A DNA stretch of 64,000 nt from Micromonospora marina (GTDB lineage: Bacteria > Actinomycetota > Actinomycetes > Mycobacteriales > Micromonosporaceae), in contig NZ_FMCV01000019.1 in assembly GCF_900091565.1 (NCBI RefSeq), positions 62,001 through 126,000 of the forward strand, in the 5' to 3' direction. The notes under the pieces were generated by a model, which saw only the letters and a program-made list of their open reading frames with translations, searched no databases and was not told where the DNA came from. This document shows, piece after piece, positions 16,098-23,851 of this stretch. The first letter of the stretch is position 1. The number at the start of each line of letters is the position of its first letter. A program made the translations under genes and the position numbers.

Positions 16098-17294
16098 GTG
16101 CAGAGTTACGTCGTGACCATCGCCGCCGCGCTCGCCGCGGCGGCGATGGCGTTGGTGCTGGCCCAGGTGGTGCACCGGGTCACCCGCCGCCTCGGCCGCC
16201 GGTCGCTGCTGATGACCGAGCTGACCGAGCACGCGCACCGCGCGTTCCAGGTCGCGCTCACCGTGGCCGCGGTGCAGTTCGCGGTCCGGTTCACCACCGG
16301 GTACGCGGTCGGCAGCCCGTGGCGGCAGTTCGTCCTCCACACGCTGGTGCTGGCGACGATCGCCGCCACGGCGTGGCTGGTGGCCGCGCTGCTGGTGGTC
16401 GCGGAGGACACCGCGCTGGCCCGGTTCCGGGTCGACGTGCCGAACAACAGGCACGCCCGCCGTGTGCGTACCCAGGTCGTGCTGCTGCGCCGGCTCACCA
16501 TCGCGGTGATCGTGATCCTCACGGTCGGTGTGATGCTGATGACGTTCCCGGCCGTACGCGGCATCGGCGCCGGTGTGCTCACCTCCGCCGGTGTGATCGC
16601 CGCGGTCGCCGCGCTGGCCGCGCAGAGCCTGCTCGGCAACGTCTTCGCCGGTCTCCAGCTCGCGTTCAGCGACGCGGTGCGCCTGGACGACGTGGTCGTG
16701 GTCGAGGGGGAGTGGGGCCGGATCGAGGAGCTGACGCTCAGCTACGTGGTGGTGCAGATCTGGGACGACCGCCGGCTGATCCTGCCCACCTCGTACTTCA
16801 CCAGCCGGCCGTTCCAGAACTGGACCCGTACCGAGGCGGCCGTGCTCGGCACCGCCGAGTTCGACCTGGACTGGGCCATACCGGTGCAGGCGATGCGGGA
16901 GGAGCTGCGCCGCCTGTGCGAGGGCACCGAGCTGTGGGACGGGCGGGTCTGCGTGCTCCAGGTGACCGACGCGACCGGCGGCCTGGTCAAGGTCCGCGCG
17001 CTGGTCAGCGCCGCCGACGCGGGCAGTCTGTGGGATCTGCGCTGCCTGGTCCGCGAGCACCTGGTGACCTGGGTGCGCGACCAGCGCCCGACCGCCCTGC
17101 CCCGGCTACGCGCCGAGGTCGGCGACGCCACCGGCCCGCTGCCCTGGCATGCGGTGCAGCCGCGCCGCCCGGTACGCCGCGCGGCCGACACCGAGGCGCC
17201 CGACGACGCACGGGTCTTCGGCGGCAGCGACGACGGCGAGGCCCGCAGCGAGGTGTTCGTGGGCCGGGAGGAGCACGTCGAGGCGCGTCGCTGA
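16098..17294 (+). CDS. Mechanosensitive ion channel of the MscS family
   Basis: 398 residues from GTG 16098 behind GGGAGGAGAG. There are four predicted N-terminal membrane helices. The pore-lining segment GVLTSAGVIAAVAALAAQ then QSLLGNVFAGLQLAFSD (about 155-190) is the Ala/Gly-packed TM3 of MscS, followed by the beta-domain (DDVVVVEGEWGRIEELTLSY). The 50-residue C-terminal tail is charged and probably disordered. It should release solutes on hypo-osmotic shock. Its place after a lipoprotein and DUF1206 suggests an envelope-stress block, which is inference. Confidence 0.92.
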   Translation: MQSYVVTIAAALAAAAMALVLAQVVHRVTRRLGRRSLLMTELTEHAHRAFQVALTVAAVQFAVRFTTGYAVGSPWRQFVLHTLVLATIAATAWLVAALLVVAEDTALARFRVDVPNNRHARRVRTQVVLLRRLTIAVIVILTVGVMLMTFPAVRGIGAGVLTSAGVIAAVAALAAQSLLGNVFAGLQLAFSDAVRLDDVVVVEGEWGRIEELTLSYVVVQIWDDRRLILPTSYFTSRPFQNWTRTEAAVLGTAEFDLDWAIPVQAMREELRRLCEGTELWDGRVCVLQVTDATGGLVKVRALVSAADAGSLWDLRCLVREHLVTWVRDQRPTALPRLRAEVGDATGPLPWHAVQPRRPVRRAADTEAPDDARVFGGSDDGEARSEVFVGREEHVEARR

Positions 17295-17311
17295 TCCCGT
17301 ACCCCCGACCG

Positions 17312-17343
17312 GAACCCCGGCCGCCCACGGCGGGCGGGGGTTC
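17312..17343 (+). terminator. Hairpin after the MscS gene
   Basis: GAACCCC (17312-17318) pairs with GGGGTTC (17337-17343), with further GC pairing inside, 18 bases after the stop codon. It probably ends the MscS transcript. Confidence 0.55.
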
Positions 17344-17481
17344 GGCGCGTACGGGCGGCTTTCCGGCCGGACTGGTTTGGCCGGGCGGTGGCGGGGGACG
17401 TGGTGCGCACGCCCCGGATCCGGTGCCCGGCACCGGGTCGCGGCGGCGCGCGGCCGGGCGGACCGGCCGCGCCGCGCAGGA

Positions 17482-17510
17482 TTGACGGGCGGCGACTCCG
17501 GGCATACAGC
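17482..17510 (+). promoter_or_regulatory. Putative promoter of the holin-like/DUF3618/DUF4235 operon
   Basis: TTGACG at 17482-17487 and TACAGC at 17505-17510 are separated by 17 bases and lie 25 bases before the start codon, which follows a perfect AAAGGAGG ribosome-binding site. Confidence 0.45.
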
Positions 17511-17535
17511 GCGGTGATGACGAAAGGAGGACAGC

Positions 17536-17970
17536 ATGGCTGACGTCGCGAGTCGCAGCACGTCGCGGACCGGGAGCGAGCCGTCCACCGCCGAACTGGT
17601 ACAGCGCGCCACCGAGCAGGTCACCCGCCTGGTGCGGGACGAGCTGGCCCTGGCCCGTGCGGAGCTGACCCAGAAGGGCAAGCACGCCGGGATCGGGATC
17701 GGGCTGTTCGGCGGCGGCGGGGTGATGGCGCTTTACGGCGCCGGAGCCCTGGTCGCCACCGTGATCCTGTTGCTGGCGCTTGTCATGCCGGCGTGGCTGG
17801 CCGCCCTCATCGTGGCGGTGGCGCTGTTCCTGCTCGCCGGGATCCTGGCGCTGGTGGGTAAGAAGCAGGTCAGCCGTGCCGTCCCGCCGGTGCCGGAGGC
17901 GGCGGTCCGCAGCGTTCGGGCGGACGTCGACACGGTCACCGCCGCGGTGAAGGACGGGAGGCGGGCATGA
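17536..17970 (+). CDS. Actinobacterial holin-like membrane protein (phage_holin_3_6 family)
   Basis: 144 residues: a soluble N-terminal helix (RATEQVTRLVRDELALARAE), then two long hydrophobic helices (about 54-80 and 85-108), then a short charged tail. This is the chromosomal phage-holin superfamily III pattern of actinobacteria; despite the name it is not prophage-linked here. It has the strongest ribosome-binding site in the area (AAAGGAGG, six bases before ATG). It overlaps the DUF3618 gene by ATGA. Role unknown; probably envelope stress or membrane architecture. Confidence 0.88.
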   Translation: MADVASRSTSRTGSEPSTAELVQRATEQVTRLVRDELALARAELTQKGKHAGIGIGLFGGGGVMALYGAGALVATVILLLALVMPAWLAALIVAVALFLLAGILALVGKKQVSRAVPPVPEAAVRSVRADVDTVTAAVKDGRRA

Positions 17971-18308
17971 CCGGTAACGGGACCGGGGACGTGGCGGCGC
18001 TCCGGGAGGAGATCCGCCGGACCCGGGTGGAACTCGGTGAGACGATGGAGCTGCTCGCGGCCAGGGCCGATCCGAAGGCGCTGGTGCGGCACTCCGCCGA
18101 GCAGGCGAAGGCGCGGATGCGTGAGCAGGCGTCGCTGACCGCGGCCCGGATGCGCGGGCGGGCGGCCGAGCGGGCCCGGCTGGTCCGGGCACAGGCGTAC
18201 GAGAAGAGCGAGGCGGTCGGGCGCAACCCGTTGCCGTGGGCGGCCATCGCGGCCGGCGCGCTGGTGACCGCGGTGGTGCTGGTGATCGTCCGAGGGAGGC
18301 ACAGGTGA
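17967..18308 (+). CDS. DUF3618 protein
   Basis: 113 residues. An N-terminal helical segment with the DUF3618 signature EIRRTRVELGETMELLAARAD, an Arg/Ala/Gln-rich coiled middle, and one C-terminal membrane helix (PWAAIAAGALVTAVVLVIV). It overlaps both neighbours (ATGA before, GTGA after) in the fixed holin-DUF3618-DUF4235 order known from many actinomycetes. It probably acts with them at the membrane; molecular role unknown. Confidence 0.87.
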   Translation: MTGNGTGDVAALREEIRRTRVELGETMELLAARADPKALVRHSAEQAKARMREQASLTAARMRGRAAERARLVRAQAYEKSEAVGRNPLPWAAIAAGALVTAVVLVIVRGRHR

Positions 18309-18577
18309 GTGGGAAGATCGGCAAGGCGGCGTACCGGCCGGTGGGGGTGCTGCTCGGCCTGGCCGCGGGTGCCGTCGCCGGGGCGATCTTCCGCCAGGTC
18401 TGGAAGGTGACGGCGGGCGACGGCGAGGCGCCGAGCGCCACCGACGAGGACCGTGGCTGGGGCGAGGTGCTCGCCGCCGCGGCCCTGCAGGGGGCCATCT
18501 TCTCGGCGGTGCGGGCCGCCGTCGACCGGGGTGGAGCGGTCGGCGTACGACGGCTGACCGGTCACTGGCCGGACTGA
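18305..18577 (+). CDS. DUF4235 membrane protein
   Basis: 90 residues from GTG 18305 overlapping the previous stop. Two hydrophobic stretches (GVLLGLAAGAVAGAIFRQVW and EVLAAAALQGAIFSAVRAAV) flank an acidic linker (SATDEDRGWG), the DUF4235 pattern. It is the last gene of the three-gene set and is followed 13 bases later by a strong terminator. Confidence 0.85.
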   Translation: MSGKIGKAAYRPVGVLLGLAAGAVAGAIFRQVWKVTAGDGEAPSATDEDRGWGEVLAAAALQGAIFSAVRAAVDRGGAVGVRRLTGHWPD

Positions 18578-18590
18578 CGAAAAGCCGGAA

Positions 18591-18624
18591 AAGGCCCCTT
18601 TCCCGAGCGTGGGGGAGGGGCCTT
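18591..18624 (+). terminator. Terminator of the holin-like operon
   Basis: Arms 18591-18604 and 18611-18624 pair over 14 bp including two G-U pairs, with a six-base loop. It has no T-tract. Confidence 0.7.
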
Positions 18625-18639
18625 CGGCATGGCTCCGGC

Positions 18640-18865
18640 GGGACCGCGCACCGCCGCCCGCGCGACCTTCAGGTCACATGTCGGAGAATTTCGTCCGCAA
18701 GGCTGTGCGAAGTTTTGGCGTACGTGGTTTGCTGTCTCACGCTGTTGAGAGACGCGTGGGTTGAGAGAAGTCTCCTGCATTGGGGGCCGCCTCAGGCGCC
18801 GCTGCTCGAAAACGGCCAATCGGCCGCACGGCGTGCTCGGCCGCCAGTTTTAGAAGGAGATACAC
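18640..18865 (+). promoter_or_regulatory. Promoter and long 5' leader region of the cold-shock gene
   Basis: About 225 bases without a gene and with lower GC than the surroundings (for example 18684-18745). It contains a small hairpin (TCTCA/TGAGA near 18735) and ends in AGAAGGAGATACAC, a near-ideal ribosome-binding site. Long structured leaders are known to control cspA-type mRNAs by temperature. No clear -35/-10 pair could be assigned. Confidence 0.45.
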
Positions 18866-19069
18866 ATGGCGCAGGGAACCGTGAAGTGGTTCAACGCTGA
18901 CAAGGGCTTCGGCTTCATCACCGTCGACGGCGGGGGTGCTGACGTGTTCGTCCACTTCTCGGCCATCCAGACCAGCGGCTACCGCACGCTGGAGGAGAAC
19001 CAGCGGGTGGAGTTCGAGATCGCCCAGGGTCAGAAGGGTCCGCAGGCCGAGCAGGTCCGCCCCATCTGA
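18866..19069 (+). CDS. Cold-shock protein (CspA family)
   Basis: 67 residues, the standard length, with RNP-1 KGFGFITV and RNP-2 VFVHFSAI of the single cold-shock domain. It binds single-stranded RNA/DNA and acts as an RNA chaperone. The ribosome-binding site AAGGAG is eight bases before ATG. It has its own leader and its own terminator, so it is a single-gene unit. Confidence 0.96.
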   Translation: MAQGTVKWFNADKGFGFITVDGGGADVFVHFSAIQTSGYRTLEENQRVEFEIAQGQKGPQAEQVRPI

Positions 19070-19101
19070 GCTGACCGCACCGGCCGCGCCGGCCGGTGCC
19101 G

Positions 19102-19135
19102 GAAGCCCCGCATCCCGTCCGGGAGGCGGGGCTTC
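19102..19135 (+). terminator. Terminator of the cold-shock gene
   Basis: GAAGCCCCGC (19102-19111) pairs perfectly with GCGGGGCTTC (19126-19135), 14-base loop, 32 bases after the stop. Confidence 0.8.
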
Positions 19136-19150
19136 ACCATGACCGGCGCC

Positions 19151-19342
19151 TCAGCGCCGCCGCGCCCGCATGCCCCACCAGAGCCCGGCCAGTCCGAACA
19201 GGACGAGCACCGGGCCGGCCATCGCCCAGATCCGCTGGTCGCTCAGCGCGCTGCCCTCGACGAAACCGAGGCCCAGCACCGTCCACAGCGCACCGAGCAC
19301 CACGGCGAGCAGCCCCAGGGTGAGCCGGAACCAACCCCTCAT
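19151..19342 (-). CDS. Small two-helix membrane protein, 63 residues
   Basis: Starts MRGWFRLTLGLLAVVLGALW; a first hydrophobic helix (residues 5-28) and a second (about 38-57), with a basic end RARRR. This predicts both ends in the cytoplasm. A GGGGGAACG ribosome-binding sequence precedes ATG 19342. It converges on the cold-shock gene. Small conserved membrane proteins of this kind are common in actinomycetes; function unknown. Confidence 0.7.
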   Translation of the reverse strand: MRGWFRLTLGLLAVVLGALWTVLGLGFVEGSALSDQRIWAMAGPVLVLFGLAGLWWGMRARRR

Positions 19343-19421
19343 CGTTCCCCCTCCGACGACAGTTCCGCTCCAGCATGCCCGCCGCGGCGAGCGCCCGCCG
19401 GCGCCGTGCCGCCCGGCCGGC

Positions 19422-20405
19422 TCACCACCGGTCGTGTACCTGCGGGCGGATCAGCTCGTCGTAGGTGGCCCGCACCGCGGCCAGCTCCACCTCGGTCAGT
19501 GCCGGCTGCCCGGCCGCCTCGGCGTTGCGCCGTGCCTGCTCGGCGGAGCGGGCGCCGGGGATCACCACTGTCACGCCGGGCTGGTCGAGGATCCACCGCA
19601 GCGCGAACTGCGCCATCGTGCGGTCGTCGCCGACCAGCGGCGCGAGCCGGCGCACGGCGGCCAGGCCGCTGTCGTAGTCGACGCCGGAGAACGTCTCACC
19701 CACGTCGAACGACTCGCCGTGCCGGTTGAACGTGCGGTGGTCGTTCGCCGGGAACGTGGTGTTCTCGTCGTACCGCCCGGAGAGCAGGCCGCTCGCCAGC
19801 GGCACCCGGGCGATGATCCCGACCCCGGCGGCAGCGGCGGCGGGCAGCACCTGCTCCAGCGGCTTGTGCCGGACCGCGTTGAGGATGATCTGGATGCTCG
19901 CCACCCCGGGCCGGGCGATGGCGGTGAGCGCCTGGTCGCAGGTCTCCACGCTGACGCCGTACCCGGCCACGCGTCCCTCGTCGACGAGCGTGTCGAGCGC
20001 GTCGAAGACCCGGTCGTCGGCGAAGACGGCGGTGGGCGGGCAGTGCAGCTGCACCAGGTCGAGCGTGTCGACGCCGAGGTTGGCCCGGGACCGGTCGGTC
20101 CAGGCCCGGAAGTTGTCGAGGGTGTACGCCTCCGGCGTCTGCTCCACCCGGCGGCCCATCTTGGTGGCCACGGTGAGCCCGTGCCCGGGGCGGGAGCGCA
20201 GGAACCGGCCGATCAGCGCCTCGCTGCGGCCGTCGCCGTACACGTCGGCGGTGTCCAGGAAGGTGACGCCCGCGTCGACGGCGGCGGCGAGCACGGCGAG
20301 CGCGTCGTCCTCGCTGACCTCGCCCCAGTCCGCGCCGAGTTGCCAGGCGCCGAGTCCGATGATGCCGACGTGCCGGCCGAGCCGGTCGAAGCTGCGCTGT
20401 TCCAC
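19422..20405 (-). CDS. Aldo/keto reductase
   Basis: 327 residues from GTG 20405. Conserved AKR parts: GLGAWQLG, FLDTADVYGDGRSEALIG (Asp and Tyr of the catalytic tetrad), ATKMGR (Lys), LVQLHCPP (His) and the C-terminal NADPH region VVIPGARSAEQARRN. It reduces aldehydes or ketones with NADPH; the substrate is unknown. The box TAGGCT (20413-20418) lies seven bases before the start, suggesting a leaderless mRNA. It is divergent from the methyltransferase remnant. Confidence 0.9.
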   Translation of the reverse strand: MEQRSFDRLGRHVGIIGLGAWQLGADWGEVSEDDALAVLAAAVDAGVTFLDTADVYGDGRSEALIGRFLRSRPGHGLTVATKMGRRVEQTPEAYTLDNFRAWTDRSRANLGVDTLDLVQLHCPPTAVFADDRVFDALDTLVDEGRVAGYGVSVETCDQALTAIARPGVASIQIILNAVRHKPLEQVLPAAAAAGVGIIARVPLASGLLSGRYDENTTFPANDHRTFNRHGESFDVGETFSGVDYDSGLAAVRRLAPLVGDDRTMAQFALRWILDQPGVTVVIPGARSAEQARRNAEAAGQPALTEVELAAVRATYDELIRPQVHDRW

Positions 20406-20483
20406 CCGGTCGAGCCTAGTGAGCGGGTTGCCGGGGCGCGCGCCGGGCCGTGCCGTCCGACAAGACGCACGTACGGTTCCGAG

Positions 20484-20992
20484 GTTGTCAGGTGGGATCC
20501 GCACACCTGTCCGCGCTACGGCGACGAGCGCTCCCGGCCGTTCCACGACCTGCTGGCCCGCGTCGGCGTCGCGCACCCGCGCGCCGTGGTCGACCTGGGC
20601 TGCGGCCCCGGCCGCTGCTGCGCGCCGTCGCCGCGCAGGACCGGTGGCGCGACGCGCTCGCCGGCAAGCTGCGCGAGGCGCCCGTCGACGAGCCGGTCGG
20701 CTACGCCACGCTGCTGACCGGCGCTGGGTGCGCGGTGGACGCCTGGGAGACTACGTACGTGCATCTGCTGCCCGCCACCGGCGCCGACCACCCGGTGCTG
20801 GCCTGGACGGAGGGCACCGCGCTGCGCCCGGTCCGCGCCGCGCTGGACGCCGCCGGCTGGGCCGCCTTCCGCGCCGAGCTGGGCGTACGGCCCGCGCAGG
20901 CGTACCCGGCGCGGCAGGGTCAGGTGTACTTCCCGTTCCGCCGGATCTTCACGGTGGCCCGTACCGGCGCCCGCGCAGAGGAGAACTCGTGA
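20484..20992 (+). pseudogene. Broken trans-aconitate 2-methyltransferase-like gene
   Basis: Two parts of one SAM-dependent methyltransferase are present in different frames. The first (from 20490) reads RWDPHTCPRYGDERSRPFHD and reaches the SAM motif VVDLGCGPG at about 20610. The second starts in another frame at 20612 (PLLRAVAAQDRWRDALAG) and continues to the family's C-terminus (DAWETTYVHLL, then FPFRRIFTVAR), ending at 20992. About 90 residues between are missing compared with the usual 255-270. No ATG, GTG, TTG or CTG lies in frame from 20418 to 20490; GTT at 20484 is where a GTG would be expected. The 3' end still overlaps the deaminase start (GTGA). Confidence 0.8.
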
Positions 20993-22014
20993 CCGACCTG
21001 CCCACCTTCATCGCCGGACTGCCCAAGGTGGAGCTGCACGTGCACCACGTCGGCTCGGCCTCGCCCCGGATCGTCGCCGAGCTGGCCGCCCGGCACGAGG
21101 GGCGCAGTCCCGTCCCGGCCGACCCGGAGGCGCTCGCCGACTATTTCGCGTTCCGCGACTTCGCCCACTTCGTCGAGGTCTACCTCAGCGTGGTGGACCT
21201 GATCCGCGACGCCGACGACGTCTGGCTGCTCACCCACGAGGTGGCCCGGGAGCTGGCCCGGCAGCAGGTCCGGTACGCCGAGCTGACCGTCACGCCGTAC
21301 TCGCACGTCAGCCGCGGCATCCCGGCGCCGGCGTTCGGCGAGGCGATCGAGGACGCCCGCAAGCGCGCCGAGGCCGACTTCGGCATCGCGCTGCGCTGGT
21401 GCTTCGACATCCCCGGCGAGGCCGGCCTGCCCGCCGCCGAACAGACGTTGCGGATCGCGCTCGACGAACGACCGGACGGGCTGATCAGCTTCGGCCTCGG
21501 CGGCCCCGAGATCGGGGTGCCCCGCCCGCAGTTCAAGCCGTACTTCGACCAGGCCCGGGCGGCCGGGCTGCGCTCGGTGCCGCACGCCGGTGAGACCACC
21601 GGCCCGGAGACGATCTGGGACGCGCTGCGCGAGCTGGGCGCCGAGCGGATCGGCCACGGCATCTCCGCCGCGCAGGATCCGGCGCTGCTGGCCTACCTCG
21701 CCGAGCGGCGGATCCCGCTGGAGATCGCCCCGACCTCGAACGTGCGCACGCGGGCCGTACCGAGCCTGGACGCGCACCCGCTGCCCCGGCTGGTCGAGGC
21801 CGGTGTGCCGGTCAGCATTAACTCCGACGACCCGCCGATGTTCGGCACCACGCTCAACGACGAGTACGCGGTGGCCGCCCGGCTGCTGCGACTCGGCCCG
21901 GACGGGGTGGCCGCGCTGGCCCGCGCCGCGGTCGCCGCGGCGTTCCTGGCACCGGCCGAACAGGCCCGGATCACCGCCGAGATCGACGCGTACCTGGCGA
22001 GCGCGGCACGCTGA
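20989..22014 (+). CDS. add: Adenosine deaminase
   Basis: 341 residues from GTG 20989. The metal-binding opening is KVELHVHHVGSASP, the actinobacterial variant of the usual HxHL-x-G. Downstream are HAGETTGPETIWDA, ERIGHGISAAQDP (His of the active site) and SINSDDPPMFGTTLNDEY (the Asp-Asp pair), all in family order. It converts adenosine to inosine in purine salvage. Its start codon overlaps the stop of the methyltransferase remnant, so its translation once depended on that gene; it may now rely on GAGGAGAA before the GTG. Confidence 0.93.
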   Translation: MTDLPTFIAGLPKVELHVHHVGSASPRIVAELAARHEGRSPVPADPEALADYFAFRDFAHFVEVYLSVVDLIRDADDVWLLTHEVARELARQQVRYAELTVTPYSHVSRGIPAPAFGEAIEDARKRAEADFGIALRWCFDIPGEAGLPAAEQTLRIALDERPDGLISFGLGGPEIGVPRPQFKPYFDQARAAGLRSVPHAGETTGPETIWDALRELGAERIGHGISAAQDPALLAYLAERRIPLEIAPTSNVRTRAVPSLDAHPLPRLVEAGVPVSINSDDPPMFGTTLNDEYAVAARLLRLGPDGVAALARAAVAAAFLAPAEQARITAEIDAYLASAAR

Positions 22015-22207
22015 GGCGCCGCGCGGTCAGCAGCATCGCCGTCAGCGCGATGAGTGTGGCGGCGTGACCGGGACCGGCGGGCGCCGGCCGGGCGGGACCG
22101 TGCGCGAGCACCGGGTCCTGCCACACCGCGAGCGTGAGCGCGATGCCCAGGCCGATGACGGCGGCCCAGCGGAGCAGACGACTGACGGCCGGTGGCATGG
22201 CGGTCAC
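21971..22207 (-). CDS. Small membrane protein, up to 78 residues
   Basis: Two hydrophobic segments (LLRWAAVIGLGIALTLAVW, then HAATLIALTAMLLT) with a Pro/Gly-rich loop containing HGPARPAPAGPGH and a basic C-terminus. GTG 22207 or ATG 22198 could be the start. The 3' end overlaps the deaminase gene by 44 bases on the other strand, which is somewhat unusual and lowers confidence. No family recognised. Confidence 0.5.
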   Translation of the reverse strand: MTAMPPAVSRLLRWAAVIGLGIALTLAVWQDPVLAHGPARPAPAGPGHAATLIALTAMLLTARRLSVPRSPGTRRSRR

Positions 22208-22381
22208 CTCACGCCCGGGTTCGACGGGAGAGCGCGCGCGACGGGAGCGAGGTGTGGGGGGACCGGACTCCCGCCGCGCGCATGATCCGTCGGCCGGAAG
22301 GTCTTACGGGGCGTCCCGGCCGACGGAACTGATGGGTTCTGTCATCGATCCTGGCAGTTCACGCCGGTTTCGCGGCCATCG

Positions 22382-22396
22382 TTAAACCACCTTTAA
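22382..22396. promoter_or_regulatory. AT-rich palindrome
   Basis: TTAAA-CCACC-TTTAA, perfect five-base arms, in the 219-base stretch between the small membrane gene and the 3' end of the histidine kinase gene. The rest of this gap shows no feature I can support. It could be a regulator site. Confidence 0.25.
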
Positions 22397-22426
22397 GGAG
22401 AACTTGCGCCCGTACACAGCCACGGG

Positions 22427-23851
22427 TCAGCGCGGGCGCGGCCAGCGCCGCCCGGGACGCGGCTCGCGTACCTCCCGGGCCATCCGCCCGACCAGCCCGA
22501 ACCGGTTCACCGGCCGGGGTGCCGCATCCGGGTCGGCCAGCAGCATCACCACGCTCGCCCCGCCGAGCCGGGCCCGGTCGATGCTCACCGAACCGTTCGC
22601 CTGCAACGCGACCCGCTTGGCGATGTCCAGCCCGAGCCCGGTGGACCCCCTGTCGCTCTCACCCCGGCGCAACGCCCGGTCCGGGTCGGCGATGCCCGGT
22701 CCGGCGTCGTCGATGCGGATCGCCACCCAGCCGTCCCGGCGGCTCACCGCCACCTCGAACGCGGTGCCCTGCGGCGTGTACCGGAACACGTTGCCGATCA
22801 CCGCGTCCAGCGCGGCGGCCAGCTCGGCGCGGGGCACCGGCGCCGGGATCCGCAACTGCGCCCCGAGCACCCGGTGCGGCCGGTTCTGGTCACCCGCCAG
22901 CGCCGACCAGAAGACCATCCGGTCCCGGACCACCTCGCTCACGTCGCACGACGCCGGCGCCGTCTCCTGGGCCACCGCCTTGCGGGTCGTCTTGATGAGC
23001 TGGTCGATCTCGCCCTCCAGCGTGACGATCGCCTGCCGGATCCGCCGGATGCCGCGCCGCCGGTCCAGCTCCGCCTCGCTGAACGTGCCGATGCTCGTGT
23101 CGTCGGACTCCAGCGCCTCGGCGTCCAGCCGCAGCGCGGTCAGCGGCGTGCGCAGCCGGTGCGACAGGTCGGCGACCAGTTCGTGCTCGTCGGCCCGCAG
23201 CGCCACCAGCCGTTCGGTCATCCGGTTGAACGCGTGCCCGGCCTCGGCCAGCTCACGCGGGCCGGTCGGCTCGACCCGTACCCCCAGCTCGCCGTCGCCC
23301 ACCGCGAGCGCCGCCTTGACCAGGTCGCCGGTGGCGTCCACGGCCCGGGCCGCCACCCGGTCGACCACGGCGACCGCAGCGCCGACCAGCGCCAGGCCGA
23401 TCGCGAGCAGCAGCAGCCACCGCCCGCCGCCGCCGGAGTCGAGCACCTCGTCGGGGACGAAGACCTCCACCACGGCGACCCGGTCACCGAGCACCACCGG
23501 GTCCAGCCGCAGCACCCCGCCGTCCACCTCGGTCACCACCGACCGCCGCTGCGCGGCGGCGTCGGCCAGCACCCGTGGGTCGGCGCGCCCGGCTGACTCG
23601 TCGGCGCCGATGCCGTGCACGACCGGCCGCAGGGCCGGATCGTCGCCGGCCGCGGCGGCCACCGCCCGTTCGATCGTCGCGGTGTCGGTGCTGACCGCCA
23701 GCGCGCCGGTCACCAGCGCGGCCCGGCGGGCGGCGTCGGCCAGTTCCGCCTCCCGGGCCCGGTCGGCGAGGGTGAGCCCGAGCGGGACGAGGAAGGCGAG
23801 CGCGATCAGGCCGCACAGGCCGGCGGTGAGCCCGGCGAGCGTGAGCCTCAG
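22427..23851 (-). CDS. Sensor histidine kinase, apparent CTG start
   Basis: 474 residues if it starts at CTG 23851-23849, which overlaps the response-regulator stop as CTGA. This gives (M)RLTLAGLTAGLCGLIALAF, a proper first membrane helix. Then come an extracytoplasmic sensor region, a second helix (WLLLLAIGLALVGAAVAVV), a HAMP-like linker, the phospho-acceptor box ADLSHRLRTPLTALRLD, and a HATPase domain (NVFRYTPQG; DDAGPGIADPD; STGLGLDIAKRVA). No ATG, GTG or TTG lies near; the only ATG upstream (23992) would put 47 charged residues before the helix and overlap the regulator by 145 bases. The signal sensed is unknown. Confidence 0.85.
   Translation of the reverse strand: MRLTLAGLTAGLCGLIALAFLVPLGLTLADRAREAELADAARRAALVTGALAVSTDTATIERAVAAAAGDDPALRPVVHGIGADESAGRADPRVLADAAAQRRSVVTEVDGGVLRLDPVVLGDRVAVVEVFVPDEVLDSGGGGRWLLLLAIGLALVGAAVAVVDRVAARAVDATGDLVKAALAVGDGELGVRVEPTGPRELAEAGHAFNRMTERLVALRADEHELVADLSHRLRTPLTALRLDAEALESDDTSIGTFSEAELDRRRGIRRIRQAIVTLEGEIDQLIKTTRKAVAQETAPASCDVSEVVRDRMVFWSALAGDQNRPHRVLGAQLRIPAPVPRAELAAALDAVIGNVFRYTPQGTAFEVAVSRRDGWVAIRIDDAGPGIADPDRALRRGESDRGSTGLGLDIAKRVALQANGSVSIDRARLGGASVVMLLADPDAAPRPVNRFGLVGRMAREVREPRPGRRWPRPR

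Noticed and set aside
17536..17970. Prophage remnant suggested by the holin-like gene
   Set aside because: No endolysin, structural or integrase genes are near, and the holin-DUF3618-DUF4235 order is a known chromosomal set.
18850..18868. Vector contamination suggested by the T7-like ribosome-binding site
   Set aside because: The flanks are high-GC chromosomal sequence with a natural cold-shock gene and terminator; only about a dozen bases resemble a vector.
20450..20992. Intact 180-residue methyltransferase
   Set aside because: Its first 54 codons are out of frame with the methyltransferase N-terminus, and the SAM-binding block is in another frame; the frame is only the surviving C-terminus.
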